A stretch of DNA of 36,492 nt from Arthrobacter wenxiniae. Its GTDB lineage: Bacteria > Actinomycetota > Actinomycetes > Actinomycetales > Micrococcaceae. Below, piece after piece: positions 1-7,125 of the stretch. A program made the position numbers and the translations under genes. The notes below the pieces were generated by a model. It made no database searches. It was given only the letters and a program-made list of their open reading frames with translations, and was not told the origin of the DNA. Numbering within the stretch: position 1 is the stretch's first letter; every line of letters starts with the position of its first letter. The DNA lies in contig NZ_JAAMFM010000039.1 of the NCBI RefSeq assembly GCF_013376105.1, positions 1 to 36,492 of the forward strand, in the 5' to 3' direction.

Positions 1-1
1 G

Positions 2-907
2 CCAAATCGGCATATCCTACTTCTGGATGGATTAGATTCCATTTTCCTCAACGATGCAGCCTATGACGAGTCGCTTTCTGGTCTAGCGCAAGCTGCCTAT
101 GAAATCAACATCGAATTGACGGAAGCTAGGGCCACTGGATCGGTGGTGTTGTTGATCCGAAATGACATCTTTTCGCGTATCTCTTTGGTATTGCCAGACG
201 CCCATAAAATGCGTGACTTCGCATTTGATCTGGATTGGCGCGTCCTGTCTGGTGCGGCCGGGGTATCGTCGCCTCTGATCCAGCTAATCAACCGCAAATC
301 CAGTCAGGAGCGGGGCGATGGACCAATAGACGTGCTGTCATATTTCCCTGAAAAGATTTCTCCTGTTGGGGGTCGTGGAGGTGTTCGAAAACGCAATCCC
401 TCGAGATTGCAATACCTTCTCAATCTAACGCGGCATACACCCCGTGACATCCTCCAGCTCATGGAACACATCCGCTTAGCCTCTATGCATTTGGATCTTA
501 CTCCGGTCAAGCCACTGCCCATCGAGACTATCCGAGAGGGAGTCGTGCAGTACTCGACTAAGTACTTTGTCGATGCGCTCCACGGTGAGTTTGCTGGCTA
601 CGAAGGTGGCCGAGAAGAGGCAGAGGCTGCCCTGCAGGCTCTGAAATGGATGGAGGATTCGCGGTTCACAAGAGGTGATTACCGACGTTCATTGCAGAAG
701 CATTTCCCAGGACTGGAGACAAAGGCGGATGAATTCCTTCGCCTGCTCTTTTTTGCGGGAGCTCTCGGAAATCTCTTCGACAACGGAGGAGAGAGATATT
801 TAGTCTTCTATCACCGGCGAAATGACGTAGATCTTAATGTTCAGGGAACATTGGTACTTCACAACGCGCTTACCCACGCGTGGTCCAAGAAGTTCGGTCT
901 CTCTTGA
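2..907 (+). CDS. P-loop ATPase of the Sll1717 type, C-terminal part (5' end outside window)
   Basis: The frame is open from base 2, so the gene starts upstream and only about 301 C-terminal residues are present. The first residues contain a Walker-B-like hydrophobic stretch ending in acidic residues (HILLLDGLDSIF). Next comes a sensor-like segment (VVLLIRNDIFSRI), then PDAHKMRDFAFDLDW, and later a TRHTPRDILQLMEHI motif. In Sll1717-type P-loop ATPases an R-x-D-I-F strand, a 'LDW' element and an 'RPRDIL' element occur in this order, which is the basis of the call. The Walker A motif lies outside the window. Proteins of this class are usually of unknown function and often sit in defence or accessory islands; any defence role here is inference. 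A membrane protein gene starts 13 bases downstream and is probably co-transcribed. Confidence 0.6.
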   Translation, partial: PNRHILLLDGLDSIFLNDAAYDESLSGLAQAAYEINIELTEARATGSVVLLIRNDIFSRISLVLPDAHKMRDFAFDLDWRVLSGAAGVSSPLIQLINRKSSQERGDGPIDVLSYFPEKISPVGGRGGVRKRNPSRLQYLLNLTRHTPRDILQLMEHIRLASMHLDLTPVKPLPIETIREGVVQYSTKYFVDALHGEFAGYEGGREEAEAALQALKWMEDSRFTRGDYRRSLQKHFPGLETKADEFLRLLFFAGALGNLFDNGGERYLVFYHRRNDVDLNVQGTLVLHNALTHAWSKKFGLS

Positions 908-920
908 AGGTGAGTGCTGC

Positions 921-1748
921 ATGACTGACAAGCTTATGGAGATGGTTCAAGAATTCAGGTATTGGCGGTCATCAATACCAACAGGCCTATTGTTGGCTTT
1001 CCTAGGTGCACTCATAATACTGACTCGCTGGCCTATATTTGCGCAACCGCAGAAGTGGATCGCGCCCGCCTTTTGGCCTCTTCTGAGCTCGATCAGTATA
1101 CCCGGGTGGCTGCTACTTGCGCTGGTGCTCTCGGCGCTCTTGGGGTCATGGTGGTGTGGATTTACGTCTGGATTTGCCGTCTTATGGGCGCGCCGCGTCG
1201 TTTTATGGGCGCCGCTACACGTGAACACAGAAGATTGGCATCTCGTGCGACGTCTTTGGACGTCGCTGTACGTGCCGCAAGCCACCGTGCGCCGCCTGAA
1301 GTCGGAGATGGCGGAGGTGGCGGAGGTGGCAGACTACTCGGACCTAGAGACTCTGGATAGACCCGCTGCATACAAAATCTTTATCCGTGAGGCCGTGGGG
1401 CCTTATCCATCTAGCTATGCCGACGGTCCGACTGACGGTGAGCTGGTAAAATTATGGACCGACCTTCGGCTGTCATGCGGTCTCATCCTCCCACTTACGA
1501 TCGCCATATATGCCTTTCCGGCCATCGTGGAGCCTGGCATTTCTGGTTTGGATGTCTGGGCTACTGTCGGATCAATCGTCGCCTTCTGCGTGTTATTGGT
1601 CGAGTCTCATATCCGGATCCGGCGTGTGATCGAACTGTCAATCACAACCCACCTCGACGCGGCCTCGCTTGGATTATGCGCCCGAGCTGCTCATGGATCG
1701 GGGCGCACTGCGCGGGAGACGACAATTGCTAACGGCCGAACTCTCTAG
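921..1748 (+). CDS. Hypothetical multi-pass membrane protein
   Basis: This 275-residue protein starts at ATG 921, preceded by GAAGGTGAG as a plausible ribosome binding site, 13 bases after the upstream ATPase stop. Four hydrophobic segments are visible. A pair lies near the N-terminus (around residues 18-35 and 60-85) and a pair near the C-terminus (around 195-215 and 222-240). Between them is a charged, probably cytoplasmic region of about 100 residues. Codons near 1305-1330 contain a short direct duplication (GCGGAGGTG repeated), giving the residues AEVAEV. I do not recognise the family. The tight spacing suggests it works with the ATPase, perhaps as its membrane partner. A later in-frame ATG at 936 is a less likely start. 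Confidence 0.6.
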   Translation: MTDKLMEMVQEFRYWRSSIPTGLLLAFLGALIILTRWPIFAQPQKWIAPAFWPLLSSISIPGWLLLALVLSALLGSWWCGFTSGFAVLWARRVVLWAPLHVNTEDWHLVRRLWTSLYVPQATVRRLKSEMAEVAEVADYSDLETLDRPAAYKIFIREAVGPYPSSYADGPTDGELVKLWTDLRLSCGLILPLTIAIYAFPAIVEPGISGLDVWATVGSIVAFCVLLVESHIRIRRVIELSITTHLDAASLGLCARAAHGSGRTARETTIANGRTL

Positions 1749-2252
1749 CGCGATTGAATGCAATTTCAGAAGACTCATCGGCCAGGACATGCTCTTCTGG
1801 TTCACGTACGTGGAGATAATCGAGGCCATCCAGAAATTGCGTTTAAGCTGTGGACTGTCCCAGAGATTTTGTCGCCGCCCTGTGGGTGTCCCCTCGGGTA
1901 ACGAGCCGACTTGTTTCTCACGATAGCTCTGCTCGAATTCTTCAGGAGCCCGGTTGACTAGGGGCATTGAAGGGGGCTTTGTGCCAGGGCCCTGCGTACG
2001 GCGATCTGAGGGCCAATATTTGGTTGCGACGGTTTTAAGCCAAGCGGGTATGAAAAAACCGCGGATTTCCGCCGATTTACCGTCCGCAGATTGAAAATCG
2101 TGACGTCAAATGGAGTCGGATTAGGGGCCCCCATCGGGGTCGTGATTCAGTGATGTTGCCAACTGTCGTGGCGGATCGGGCGACATCAGTGCCTTGCTGA
2201 ACGCGTGTCGTCACTTGCAGGCGCTGGCCCTGGAACCGGGGGTATGGGGCGG
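1749..2252. other. Intergenic region without a recognisable gene
   Basis: About 500 bases separate the lower-GC ATPase/membrane pair from the PadR unit. Short open frames exist on both strands, but none has a recognisable motif or a good start with a ribosome binding site. I see no tRNA or clear hairpin terminator. The composition changes across this stretch, so it may mark the edge of an inserted segment. Confidence 0.4.
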
Positions 2253-3098
2253 CTATTTCTGGTACACGGCCTTGAGGCCATGGGCGGAGCTCACCAGCGC
2301 GATGACTGAGGCGATGACGGCAACGAGGGCCACGATGATCACAGGGATGATACTGCCGAGCAGTGCGGCGTCGCGACCGAGGAATACTGCGATCACGCTG
2401 CACCCACACATGGCGGTCAACACAAAGGCAAGGCCGGCGCCGAGGAACACGGGTGCACGCAGCGTCGAAATCCCTGCGTCAAGTCGCCGCAGGCTCAAGG
2501 TCGACCCAACACCCAGGCAGCCAAGGAAGGCCACGAGCGCGAGCAACCAGGCAGTGAGGGCCCCGAACAGGCCGGGCGGATGCTGTGCGCCTTCAGGGCG
2601 GATCAACGTGAGCGCCAGGAACCCCACCGCCACAACGACCGCCAGGATTATCGCGGGAATGAGCGGGACGAGCACCCGCGTTGCTTGCGACCGCAGGGCG
2701 GGAAGGAGAACGCGGGCCACAATGAGGCACAGTCCAAGCAGTGCAATCACCCATCCGAGACAGAGGAGGACGCTCGCGGCATCCATTAGCCCCCTGACCG
2801 CTGCGACAGTGTCTGGCCCTGCCGGGTCCAGGAGCGCCTTGTTCAGCGCCGGGACGATCAGGAAAGCAGCGCACCACGCGATCCAGGTGGTCGAGACGGT
2901 CGCCTGCAGGCGCAAGCGTTTGCCGTTCGGGCCGTTGAAAGTCGGCCGGACCCATGCCCGGAGTGCGCCACCGAACAGGTCCGCCGTCGTACGCGCCGAT
3001 GCGGGCATTTCCTCAACCAGGGCGGCCAGTTCGCCACCGTAACGGGCACGAAAGGAGGGCGGATAGGCGCGCAGTGCCAGTCTTGCCAGGGGACTCAT
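2253..3098 (-). CDS. Multi-pass membrane protein linked to a PadR regulator
   Basis: The 281-residue protein starts at ATG 3098, overlapping the upstream padR stop by four bases (ATGA), so the two are translationally coupled. The N-terminus (ARLALRAYPPSFRARYGGE) resembles the short cytoplasmic prefix often found on PadR-associated permease-type proteins. About six hydrophobic segments follow, at roughly residues 72-90, 108-130, 145-165, 180-200, 220-240 and 250-270. No transporter signature or ATP-binding motif is visible. PadR regulators commonly control a membrane partner encoded in the same operon, so this is probably the regulated effector. The substrate or function is unknown. Confidence 0.6.
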   Translation of the reverse strand: MSPLARLALRAYPPSFRARYGGELAALVEEMPASARTTADLFGGALRAWVRPTFNGPNGKRLRLQATVSTTWIAWCAAFLIVPALNKALLDPAGPDTVAAVRGLMDAASVLLCLGWVIALLGLCLIVARVLLPALRSQATRVLVPLIPAIILAVVVAVGFLALTLIRPEGAQHPPGLFGALTAWLLALVAFLGCLGVGSTLSLRRLDAGISTLRAPVFLGAGLAFVLTAMCGCSVIAVFLGRDAALLGSIIPVIIVALVAVIASVIALVSSAHGLKAVYQK

Positions 3099-3418
3099 GG
3101 CTGGGCCGTCTTCAACCGTGCCAGGCCGTGGGAGGCGAAACTGCTCATCGCCTTCAACCGCTCCGTCAGCAGCGCCGAGCCTGAGGCCGTGATCTCATAA
3201 GGGCGACGGCGGTCCTCGCCGGGAAGGGCGCGGACGTAACCGCGGGCTTCAAGTCGGGACAGGGCCGCGTACAGCGTGCCCGGACCAAGGGTGACCCCGG
3301 CGGATTCCTCGGTGTCCTGCACGATCGCATAGCCGTGTTTCGGGCCGGCCGCGAGGCTTCCGAGGATCAGCAGGGCAGGATCAGCCCACGCCACGTCTTG
3401 TTTGCGCCGAACCATCAT
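3095..3418 (-). CDS. PadR-family transcriptional regulator
   Basis: This 107-residue protein has the PadR winged-helix signature. LLILGSLAAGPKHGYAIVQD is followed by LGPGTLYAALSRLEARGYV and then RRRPYEITASG, the wing and C-terminal helix region. The start is one of two tandem ATGs (3418 or 3415), preceded on the minus strand by GGAG about ten bases away. Its stop overlaps the start of the downstream membrane protein. It is divergent from a small membrane protein at 3465; the 46-base region between them contains an inverted repeat that could be its operator. PadR proteins usually repress their own operon and are relieved by a small ligand; the ligand here cannot be told. Confidence 0.85.
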   Translation of the reverse strand: MMVRRKQDVAWADPALLILGSLAAGPKHGYAIVQDTEESAGVTLGPGTLYAALSRLEARGYVRALPGEDRRRPYEITASGSALLTERLKAMSSFASHGLARLKTAQP

Positions 3419-3433
3419 TTACTCCGTCTGTCG

Positions 3434-3453
3434 TAGTACGTGAAACGATACTA
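3434..3453. promoter_or_regulatory. Putative PadR operator and divergent promoter
   Basis: TAGTA at 3434-3438 and TACTA at 3449-3453 form an inverted repeat with a ten-base spacer between padR and the divergent gene. On the plus strand the right half overlaps a good -10 hexamer, TATACT at 3452-3457, which lies seven bases before ATG 3465. No clear -35 box is seen. Assignment to PadR rests on position. Confidence 0.4.
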
Positions 3454-3464
3454 TACTGCCTCTC

Positions 3465-3827
3465 ATGAGCAAACCACCCCGCACGACGTTCCTTTGGCCA
3501 ATCCTTGCAGCCGCACTCGGCGCCCTCCTGGGTCTGATCGGCGCGCGCTACATCTTCGTGGGGTCCGCGCTGAGCCTGGTCCCGTGGGGGCTCGCTGCCC
3601 TCATTATCGGGTTGCTCTCCAAAACCTGGGCGACCGCCGCCAGCCGCAGTGCGCTCTTCGGGTTCTGCCTCGCAGGGACGTTCATGCTGGCGGGCTATCA
3701 AGGCACAGTCCCCGTGACGAACCATCTGATCCCCTTCGCCATCATTGGCCTCGTCGGCGCCCTCTGCGCCATCGCCGGTGCAACAGTCGGCCGGCTGGTC
3801 CGAACGAAGGTTCGCGCGCGGTCCTAA
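3465..3827 (+). CDS. Small hypothetical membrane protein divergent from padR
   Basis: The 120-residue protein has four hydrophobic segments (about residues 9-28, 32-50, 60-78 and 88-110) and a basic C-terminus. The start at ATG 3465 lacks a Shine-Dalgarno sequence. It follows a TATACT -10 box by seven bases, so translation from a leaderless transcript is likely. The gene is divergent from padR and shares the regulatory region, which suggests PadR controls it too. No known family is evident. Its stop codon is part of a large inverted repeat that may act as a bidirectional terminator. Confidence 0.6.
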   Translation: MSKPPRTTFLWPILAAALGALLGLIGARYIFVGSALSLVPWGLAALIIGLLSKTWATAASRSALFGFCLAGTFMLAGYQGTVPVTNHLIPFAIIGLVGALCAIAGATVGRLVRTKVRARS

Positions 3828-3910
3828 CCTCGGTGTTTCATGAGCGTGTGTCAGGGTGGCGTCATTGAATCCTGAAAGGTGCCTCTGACGGTCATGAAAC
3901 GCCGAGGCTA
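3825..3910. terminator. Large imperfect palindrome between converging reading frames
   Basis: Left arm 3825-3843 (TAACCTCGGTGTTTCATGA) and right arm 3892-3910 (TCATGAAACGCCGAGGCTA) are complementary except for two positions. Inner pairing GTCAG 3850-3854 with CTGAC 3885-3889 extends the stem. The left arm includes the stop codon of the 3465 gene; the right arm includes the stop of a reading-frame remnant on the minus strand. A bidirectional terminator or a mobile-element end are both possible. There is no U-run. Confidence 0.45.
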
Positions 3911-4113
3911 GGCGAGACTAACGTTGCCGCGGGTGACGTGTTCGATGGCGGCGACAGCTCGAGCATTGGTGAAATCGTCGGGATTGAGCACGCGGCCGAG
4001 ATGTTTCCAAGGGCGGTCGCGGAAGACGAGGAGCTCTTCGTGGCGAGAGATCGGTAGCAACCTCGCCAACCGCGTCATCGTCGCGATGGTGTTGGTCGCC
4101 TCTCGCGACCCGG
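3908..4113 (-). pseudogene. Coding remnant of unidentified protein
   Basis: On the minus strand, the frame ending in TAG at 3910-3908 reads as plausible protein without a start codon. It runs through LARLLPISRHEELL, FRDRPWKHLGRVLNP, DDFTNARAVAAIEHVTRG and NVSLA. The HVTRGN-type ending faintly resembles the C-terminal part of transposition-helper ATPases, but this is weak. The segment begins inside the SulP 3' end in another frame, so it appears to be a truncated gene onto which the SulP end has been joined. Function cannot be assigned. Confidence 0.25.
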
Positions 4114-5613
4114 TCAGGCGCCGAACTGTCCAGTGAGGCGGCGGTGGAAGCCGGCGCTGCGCTCATCGAGTCCTTCAATGGTCACCGTGGCGCCATGGTC
4201 ACGGTATTTCGTCTCGATGGAGTCGAGGGCGGCAACCGTTGAGGCGTCCCAGATCTGGGCCCGACTGAGATCAATGGACACGGAGGTCGGGTCGTCGGCG
4301 TAAGAGAAGTGCTCGACGAGGTCATTGCTGCTCCCGAAGAACAGCGGCCCCACCACCGCATAGTGGACACTTCCGCCGTCGCCTGCCAGGGTCCGGTCGA
4401 TACTGATCACGTGGGCCACCCGACGGGCGAAGAGCACCATCGCGAGAATGACACCGACGATGACGCCGTAGGCGAGGTTGCTGGTGATGACCACGACGGC
4501 GACGGTAGCGCCCATGACGATCGTCTCCGGGACTGGCATCCGTTTCAGGGTAGACGGTTTTACGCTGTGCCAGTCCACGGTGGTGACAGCAACGACCATC
4601 ATGACCGCGGCGAGGGCGACCATCGGGATCTGTCCCATGATCTCGCTGAGCCCTGTCACCAGGGCCAGCAGAAACACTCCGGCCACGATCGTGGAGATGC
4701 GGGTGCGGGCCCCGCCTGTCTTGACGTTCAGGACGGTCTGGCCGATCATCGCGCAGCCGGCGATGCCGCCGTAGAACCCGGCGAGGATGTTCGAGACGCC
4801 CAGGGCCCAGGACTCGCGGCCCTTGTGCGAGGGGGCGTCGGTGATCTCGTCGACGAGTTTCGCGGTGAGGAGGGTTTCCATGAGACCGACGAACGCGACG
4901 CTCAACGCGGTGGGCAAAACCAGCTGCAGGGTTGCCAGGTTCAGCGGGACGAGGAACGGGGTGATTCCGGGCATCTTCCCGGTGAGGGGGCCCTCGCCGG
5001 AGACGTTCGGAACGACGAGGTGGGCGATGATGACGATCGCCGTGACGACGACGATCGCAACCAAGGGCGACGGGATGACCTTGGTGAAACGGGGAAGGAT
5101 GAAAATGATCACGAACGTCAGAGCAAACAAGACGTAGGCGAGCCAGGGGACGTTGAGAACGTGGGGTACCTGCGCCGTGAAAATGAGCACGCCCAGGGCG
5201 TTGACGAACCCGATCATTACCGACCGCGGGATGAACCGCATCAGACGGGCAAGACCGGCAAGGCCAAAGACGATCTGGATGACACCGGCCAGGATCACCG
5301 CCGGCAGAACGTACTGGACACCATGGCCGTGGACGAGAGGGGCGATAACGAGAGCGACGGATCCGGCCGCTGCGGTGATCACGCCCGGCCGCCCGCCAAG
5401 GACCGACATCGTCAAAGCCAGAACGATGGAGGCGACAAGGCTGACCATCGGGTCGACCCCGGCGACAATCGAGAACGAAATGACCTCCGGAACCAGGGCG
5501 AGGGTGGTGACCATGCCCGCGAGAACCTCGCGGGATAGCTGCTGCGGAGAGCGCAGAGCACCCAGGACGGTGATCGGGTGGCGGATAAGGCGCGGGCGTT
5601 CGGCAAGGGCCAA
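4114..5613 (-). CDS. SulP-family inorganic anion transporter with C-terminal STAS domain
   Basis: The protein would be 499 residues with the proposed TTG start at 5613, which has GGAG seven bases upstream. The frame is open further to ATG 5700 or beyond, but those starts lack a ribosome binding site and add sequence atypical for the family. The N-terminus EVLAGMVTTLALVPEVISFS followed by IVAGVDP is the classic SulP first helix. About ten to twelve membrane segments follow, with GGRPGVITAAAGSVALV and NILAGFYGGIAGCAMIGQ as further family motifs. From about residue 405 a STAS domain is seen (VVGPLFFGSSNDLVEHF, then SIDLSRAQIWDASTVAAL). SulP proteins import sulfate, bicarbonate or other anions; the substrate here is not determined. 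It is divergent from a MerR regulator with a shared operator. Confidence 0.85.
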   Translation of the reverse strand: MALAERPRLIRHPITVLGALRSPQQLSREVLAGMVTTLALVPEVISFSIVAGVDPMVSLVASIVLALTMSVLGGRPGVITAAAGSVALVIAPLVHGHGVQYVLPAVILAGVIQIVFGLAGLARLMRFIPRSVMIGFVNALGVLIFTAQVPHVLNVPWLAYVLFALTFVIIFILPRFTKVIPSPLVAIVVVTAIVIIAHLVVPNVSGEGPLTGKMPGITPFLVPLNLATLQLVLPTALSVAFVGLMETLLTAKLVDEITDAPSHKGRESWALGVSNILAGFYGGIAGCAMIGQTVLNVKTGGARTRISTIVAGVFLLALVTGLSEIMGQIPMVALAAVMMVVAVTTVDWHSVKPSTLKRMPVPETIVMGATVAVVVITSNLAYGVIVGVILAMVLFARRVAHVISIDRTLAGDGGSVHYAVVGPLFFGSSNDLVEHFSYADDPTSVSIDLSRAQIWDASTVAALDSIETKYRDHGATVTIEGLDERSAGFHRRLTGQFGA

Positions 5614-5756
5614 GGAATGACTCCAGGGGCTTGGCTCTCTCAGGAGAGCGGGTGAGTAATCTTTTGCGCGCCACGTTGCGCACGAGTCCAGCCCCGTCAT
5701 GGAAGACAATGGGGTGGGAAGAGAAATGGGGATGCTGATTTTCGGTCGCCTAAACA

Positions 5757-5782
5757 ACTCTACCCTAACGTGAGGGTTGAGT
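5757..5782. promoter_or_regulatory. MerR-type dyad operator in the SulP/MerR divergent promoter region
   Basis: ACTC-T-ACCCT-AACGTG-AGGGT-T-GAGT is a dyad with nine paired bases in each arm (5757-5760, 5762-5766, 5773-5777, 5779-5782). It lies between the divergent sulP and merR genes. MerR-family activators bind such dyads within unusually long promoter spacers, which fits. I could not fix the -35 and -10 boxes with confidence. Confidence 0.6.
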
Positions 5783-5786
5783 CGGA

Positions 5787-6200
5787 ATGGGTGACGTGAT
5801 GATGAAGGCAATGTCGGCTGAAGAAGTCGTGGCGACAATGCATATCGGCGAGCTGGCAGACCGTTCGCAGATGTCCTTGCGGACCATCCGCCACTATGAC
5901 GAGGTCGGTCTGCTCAAACCGTCCGGCCGCACGGAAGGAGGATTCCGCCTCTATACGGAACGCGACTTCACGCGTCTGCTCTTGATCCGCAGGATGAAGC
6001 CGCTGGGGTTCACGCTGGAGGCCATGTCCGATCTTCTTCGAGTTATCGACGAACTGGAAAAATCCGAACCCGGCGAAGGTGACGCCGATGTTCGCTCCCA
6101 GTTGAACGGATTTATCGAAGAGGCGGCGAAGCGTCGCGCCAAATTGGAGGAACAACTCGGCATGGCCGACGAGTTCCTGACACTACTGCGCGCTCAGTAG
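5787..6200 (+). CDS. MerR-family transcriptional regulator
   Basis: This is a 137-residue protein. The MerR helix-turn-helix (IGELADRSQMSLRTIRHYDE followed by VGLLKPSGR) occupies about residues 20-48. A wing (GGFRLYTERDF) and RRMKPLGFTLEAMSDLL follow, and a dimerisation helix extends to the end. There is no cysteine, so a thiol-ligated metal or redox sensor role is unlikely. Start choice is uncertain because ATGs occur at 5787, 5802 and 5805, plus a later in-frame ATG directly before the conserved HIGELA. The gene is divergent from sulP with a dyad operator immediately upstream, so it very likely controls sulP and itself. The inducing signal is unknown. Confidence 0.85.
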   Translation: MGDVMMKAMSAEEVVATMHIGELADRSQMSLRTIRHYDEVGLLKPSGRTEGGFRLYTERDFTRLLLIRRMKPLGFTLEAMSDLLRVIDELEKSEPGEGDADVRSQLNGFIEEAAKRRAKLEEQLGMADEFLTLLRAQ

Positions 6201-6890
6201 ACGAGCCCGCGAACAAGTCTCCATCCAGGCGCGCCCCCTTTCAGGCGGCAGAGACATGGGCCGTTCAGTGCGGTAAAAATGACCGCCAAGAAACGCGTGT
6301 ACATTTTTCACCGGAGACAGTACTAGCCATAGCCAGGACGCGAATGCCGGCCTGGAAATATGGTCCCCTGCATCTCCCTTCGGCCGGTGCGCGCAGGCGG
6401 GTATCCTCCCGGGTTCGGCCGGGATGCTCGGCAGCGGATCGGCTGTCGCAGCGTCCCTGGCCCACCTCGGCCGACGCATGTTGGCCATCGCTGGCGATGA
6501 GATATCCCTCGTAAATGGCCAAAATCACGACAGCCGCACAGATTCAAGGACACACCTTGGTGGTCGTTATCGACAACCCGGAATACGGGACAGACCACAC
6601 CCACCAGAGACACCACTATGCGGACAGAATTATCGGCACCCAACTCAAAAGACCCGCTTTGCCCCAAAGGCCATCAATTGGGCCAAGGACTTCAGCCCCA
6701 GCGACCTCGTCGCGGGCCCCTGTCCTACCACCGGACAAGGACGCATGGAGCGCCTGATGAGGTGAGAGTTGCATGTCCGGTTCGGCGGGCAGCCACCGCG
6801 AGCCCCAGCCCAGCAACAAGCGACCGGGCGCGCCGTGGCTGACCCAACTAACAACACAGGCGGCGGTCATTTCATGAACTTTCGTCTGGG
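6201..6890. other. Non-coding stretch with degenerate sequence
   Basis: About 690 bases lie between merR and the TRAP operon regulatory region. Open frames on both strands have no recognisable motif and poor starts. The right end contains a group II intron-like 3' structure listed separately. This is probably remnant mobile DNA. Confidence 0.4.
6748..6850 (+). mobile_element. Group II intron 3' end remnant (domain V/VI-like)
   Basis: Bases 6748-6783 begin GAGC, carry a GGTGAGAG loop region, and end GCATGTCCGGTTC. This closely follows the bacterial group II intron domain V pattern (GAGCC...GTGAGAG...CRYGTCCGGTTC) but has about two extra bases near the start. A following stem, CAGCCAC 6790-6796 with GTGGCTG 6835-6841, could be domain VI. 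No intron-encoded reverse transcriptase is recognisable upstream, so this would be a non-functional 3' scar. Confidence 0.4.
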
Positions 6891-6893
6891 CAC

Positions 6894-6922
6894 TTGTGGC
6901 GACGTAACCGGTTCGCTATGAT
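6894..6922 (+). promoter_or_regulatory. TRAP operon promoter with embedded LacI-type operator O1
   Basis: TTGTGG (6894-6899) and TATGAT (6917-6922) are separated by 17 bases, a good vegetative-type promoter. Within the spacer lies AACCGGTT (6906-6913), a perfect palindrome of the CG-centred kind bound by LacI-family repressors. The same core recurs at 7059-7066. Repression by the LacI-type protein of the same operon is inferred. Transcription from here would give a leader of about 195 bases before the dctP start. Confidence 0.6.
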
Positions 6923-6981
6923 TTTGATTACAGCACGATTTCACGTGAACCAGTTGGCGCTAGCCTTCGTCGCGTGAGTAG

Positions 6982-7019
6982 CGGAAGCTCGGTAATCCCT
7001 CGTTTTTAGCTTCCGTTTT
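6982..7019 (+). terminator. Hairpin with T-run in the TRAP operon leader
   Basis: CGGAAGCT (6982-6989) pairs with AGCTTCCG (7008-7015), followed by TTTT at 7016-7019. The hairpin lies between promoter/operator O1 and the dctP start. It could be an attenuator or a weak terminator insulating the operon. Confidence 0.4.
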
Positions 7020-7057
7020 CAGCAAAATTTAGACTGCAATCCTGCACTTGGGGCGCG

Positions 7058-7067
7058 TAACCGGTTA
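7058..7067. promoter_or_regulatory. LacI-type operator O2
   Basis: TAACCGGTTA is a ten-base perfect palindrome, 153 bases centre-to-centre from the matching operator in the promoter spacer. Two such sites upstream of an operon that encodes a LacI-family protein suggest repression by DNA looping. It lies 59 bases before the dctP start. Confidence 0.55.
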
Positions 7068-7125
7068 GATTTTAGATCATTCGGTGGTTCATTTGGTGCA
7101 CATTTTAGTTCAAAGGAGATCTACA

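Noticed and set aside
1305-1332. Short GCGGAGGTG tandem duplication as a possible repeat element
   Set aside because: It lies inside the membrane protein frame, keeps the frame and encodes AEVAEV; ordinary short duplication.
2194-3042. 282-codon plus-strand frame opposite the PadR-linked membrane protein
   Set aside because: Arg/Ala/Thr-rich without domain; the minus strand encodes the membrane protein coupled to padR by an ATGA overlap.
3825-3910. Integron attC site
   Set aside because: The palindrome lacks the RYYYAAC and GTTRRRY core sites expected of attC, and no integrase is nearby.
4309-5538. Long 409-codon open frame on the plus strand opposite sulP
   Set aside because: It is very rich in Asp, Gly and His, has no domain, and lies exactly antisense to the clear SulP coding sequence; it is a codon-bias shadow.
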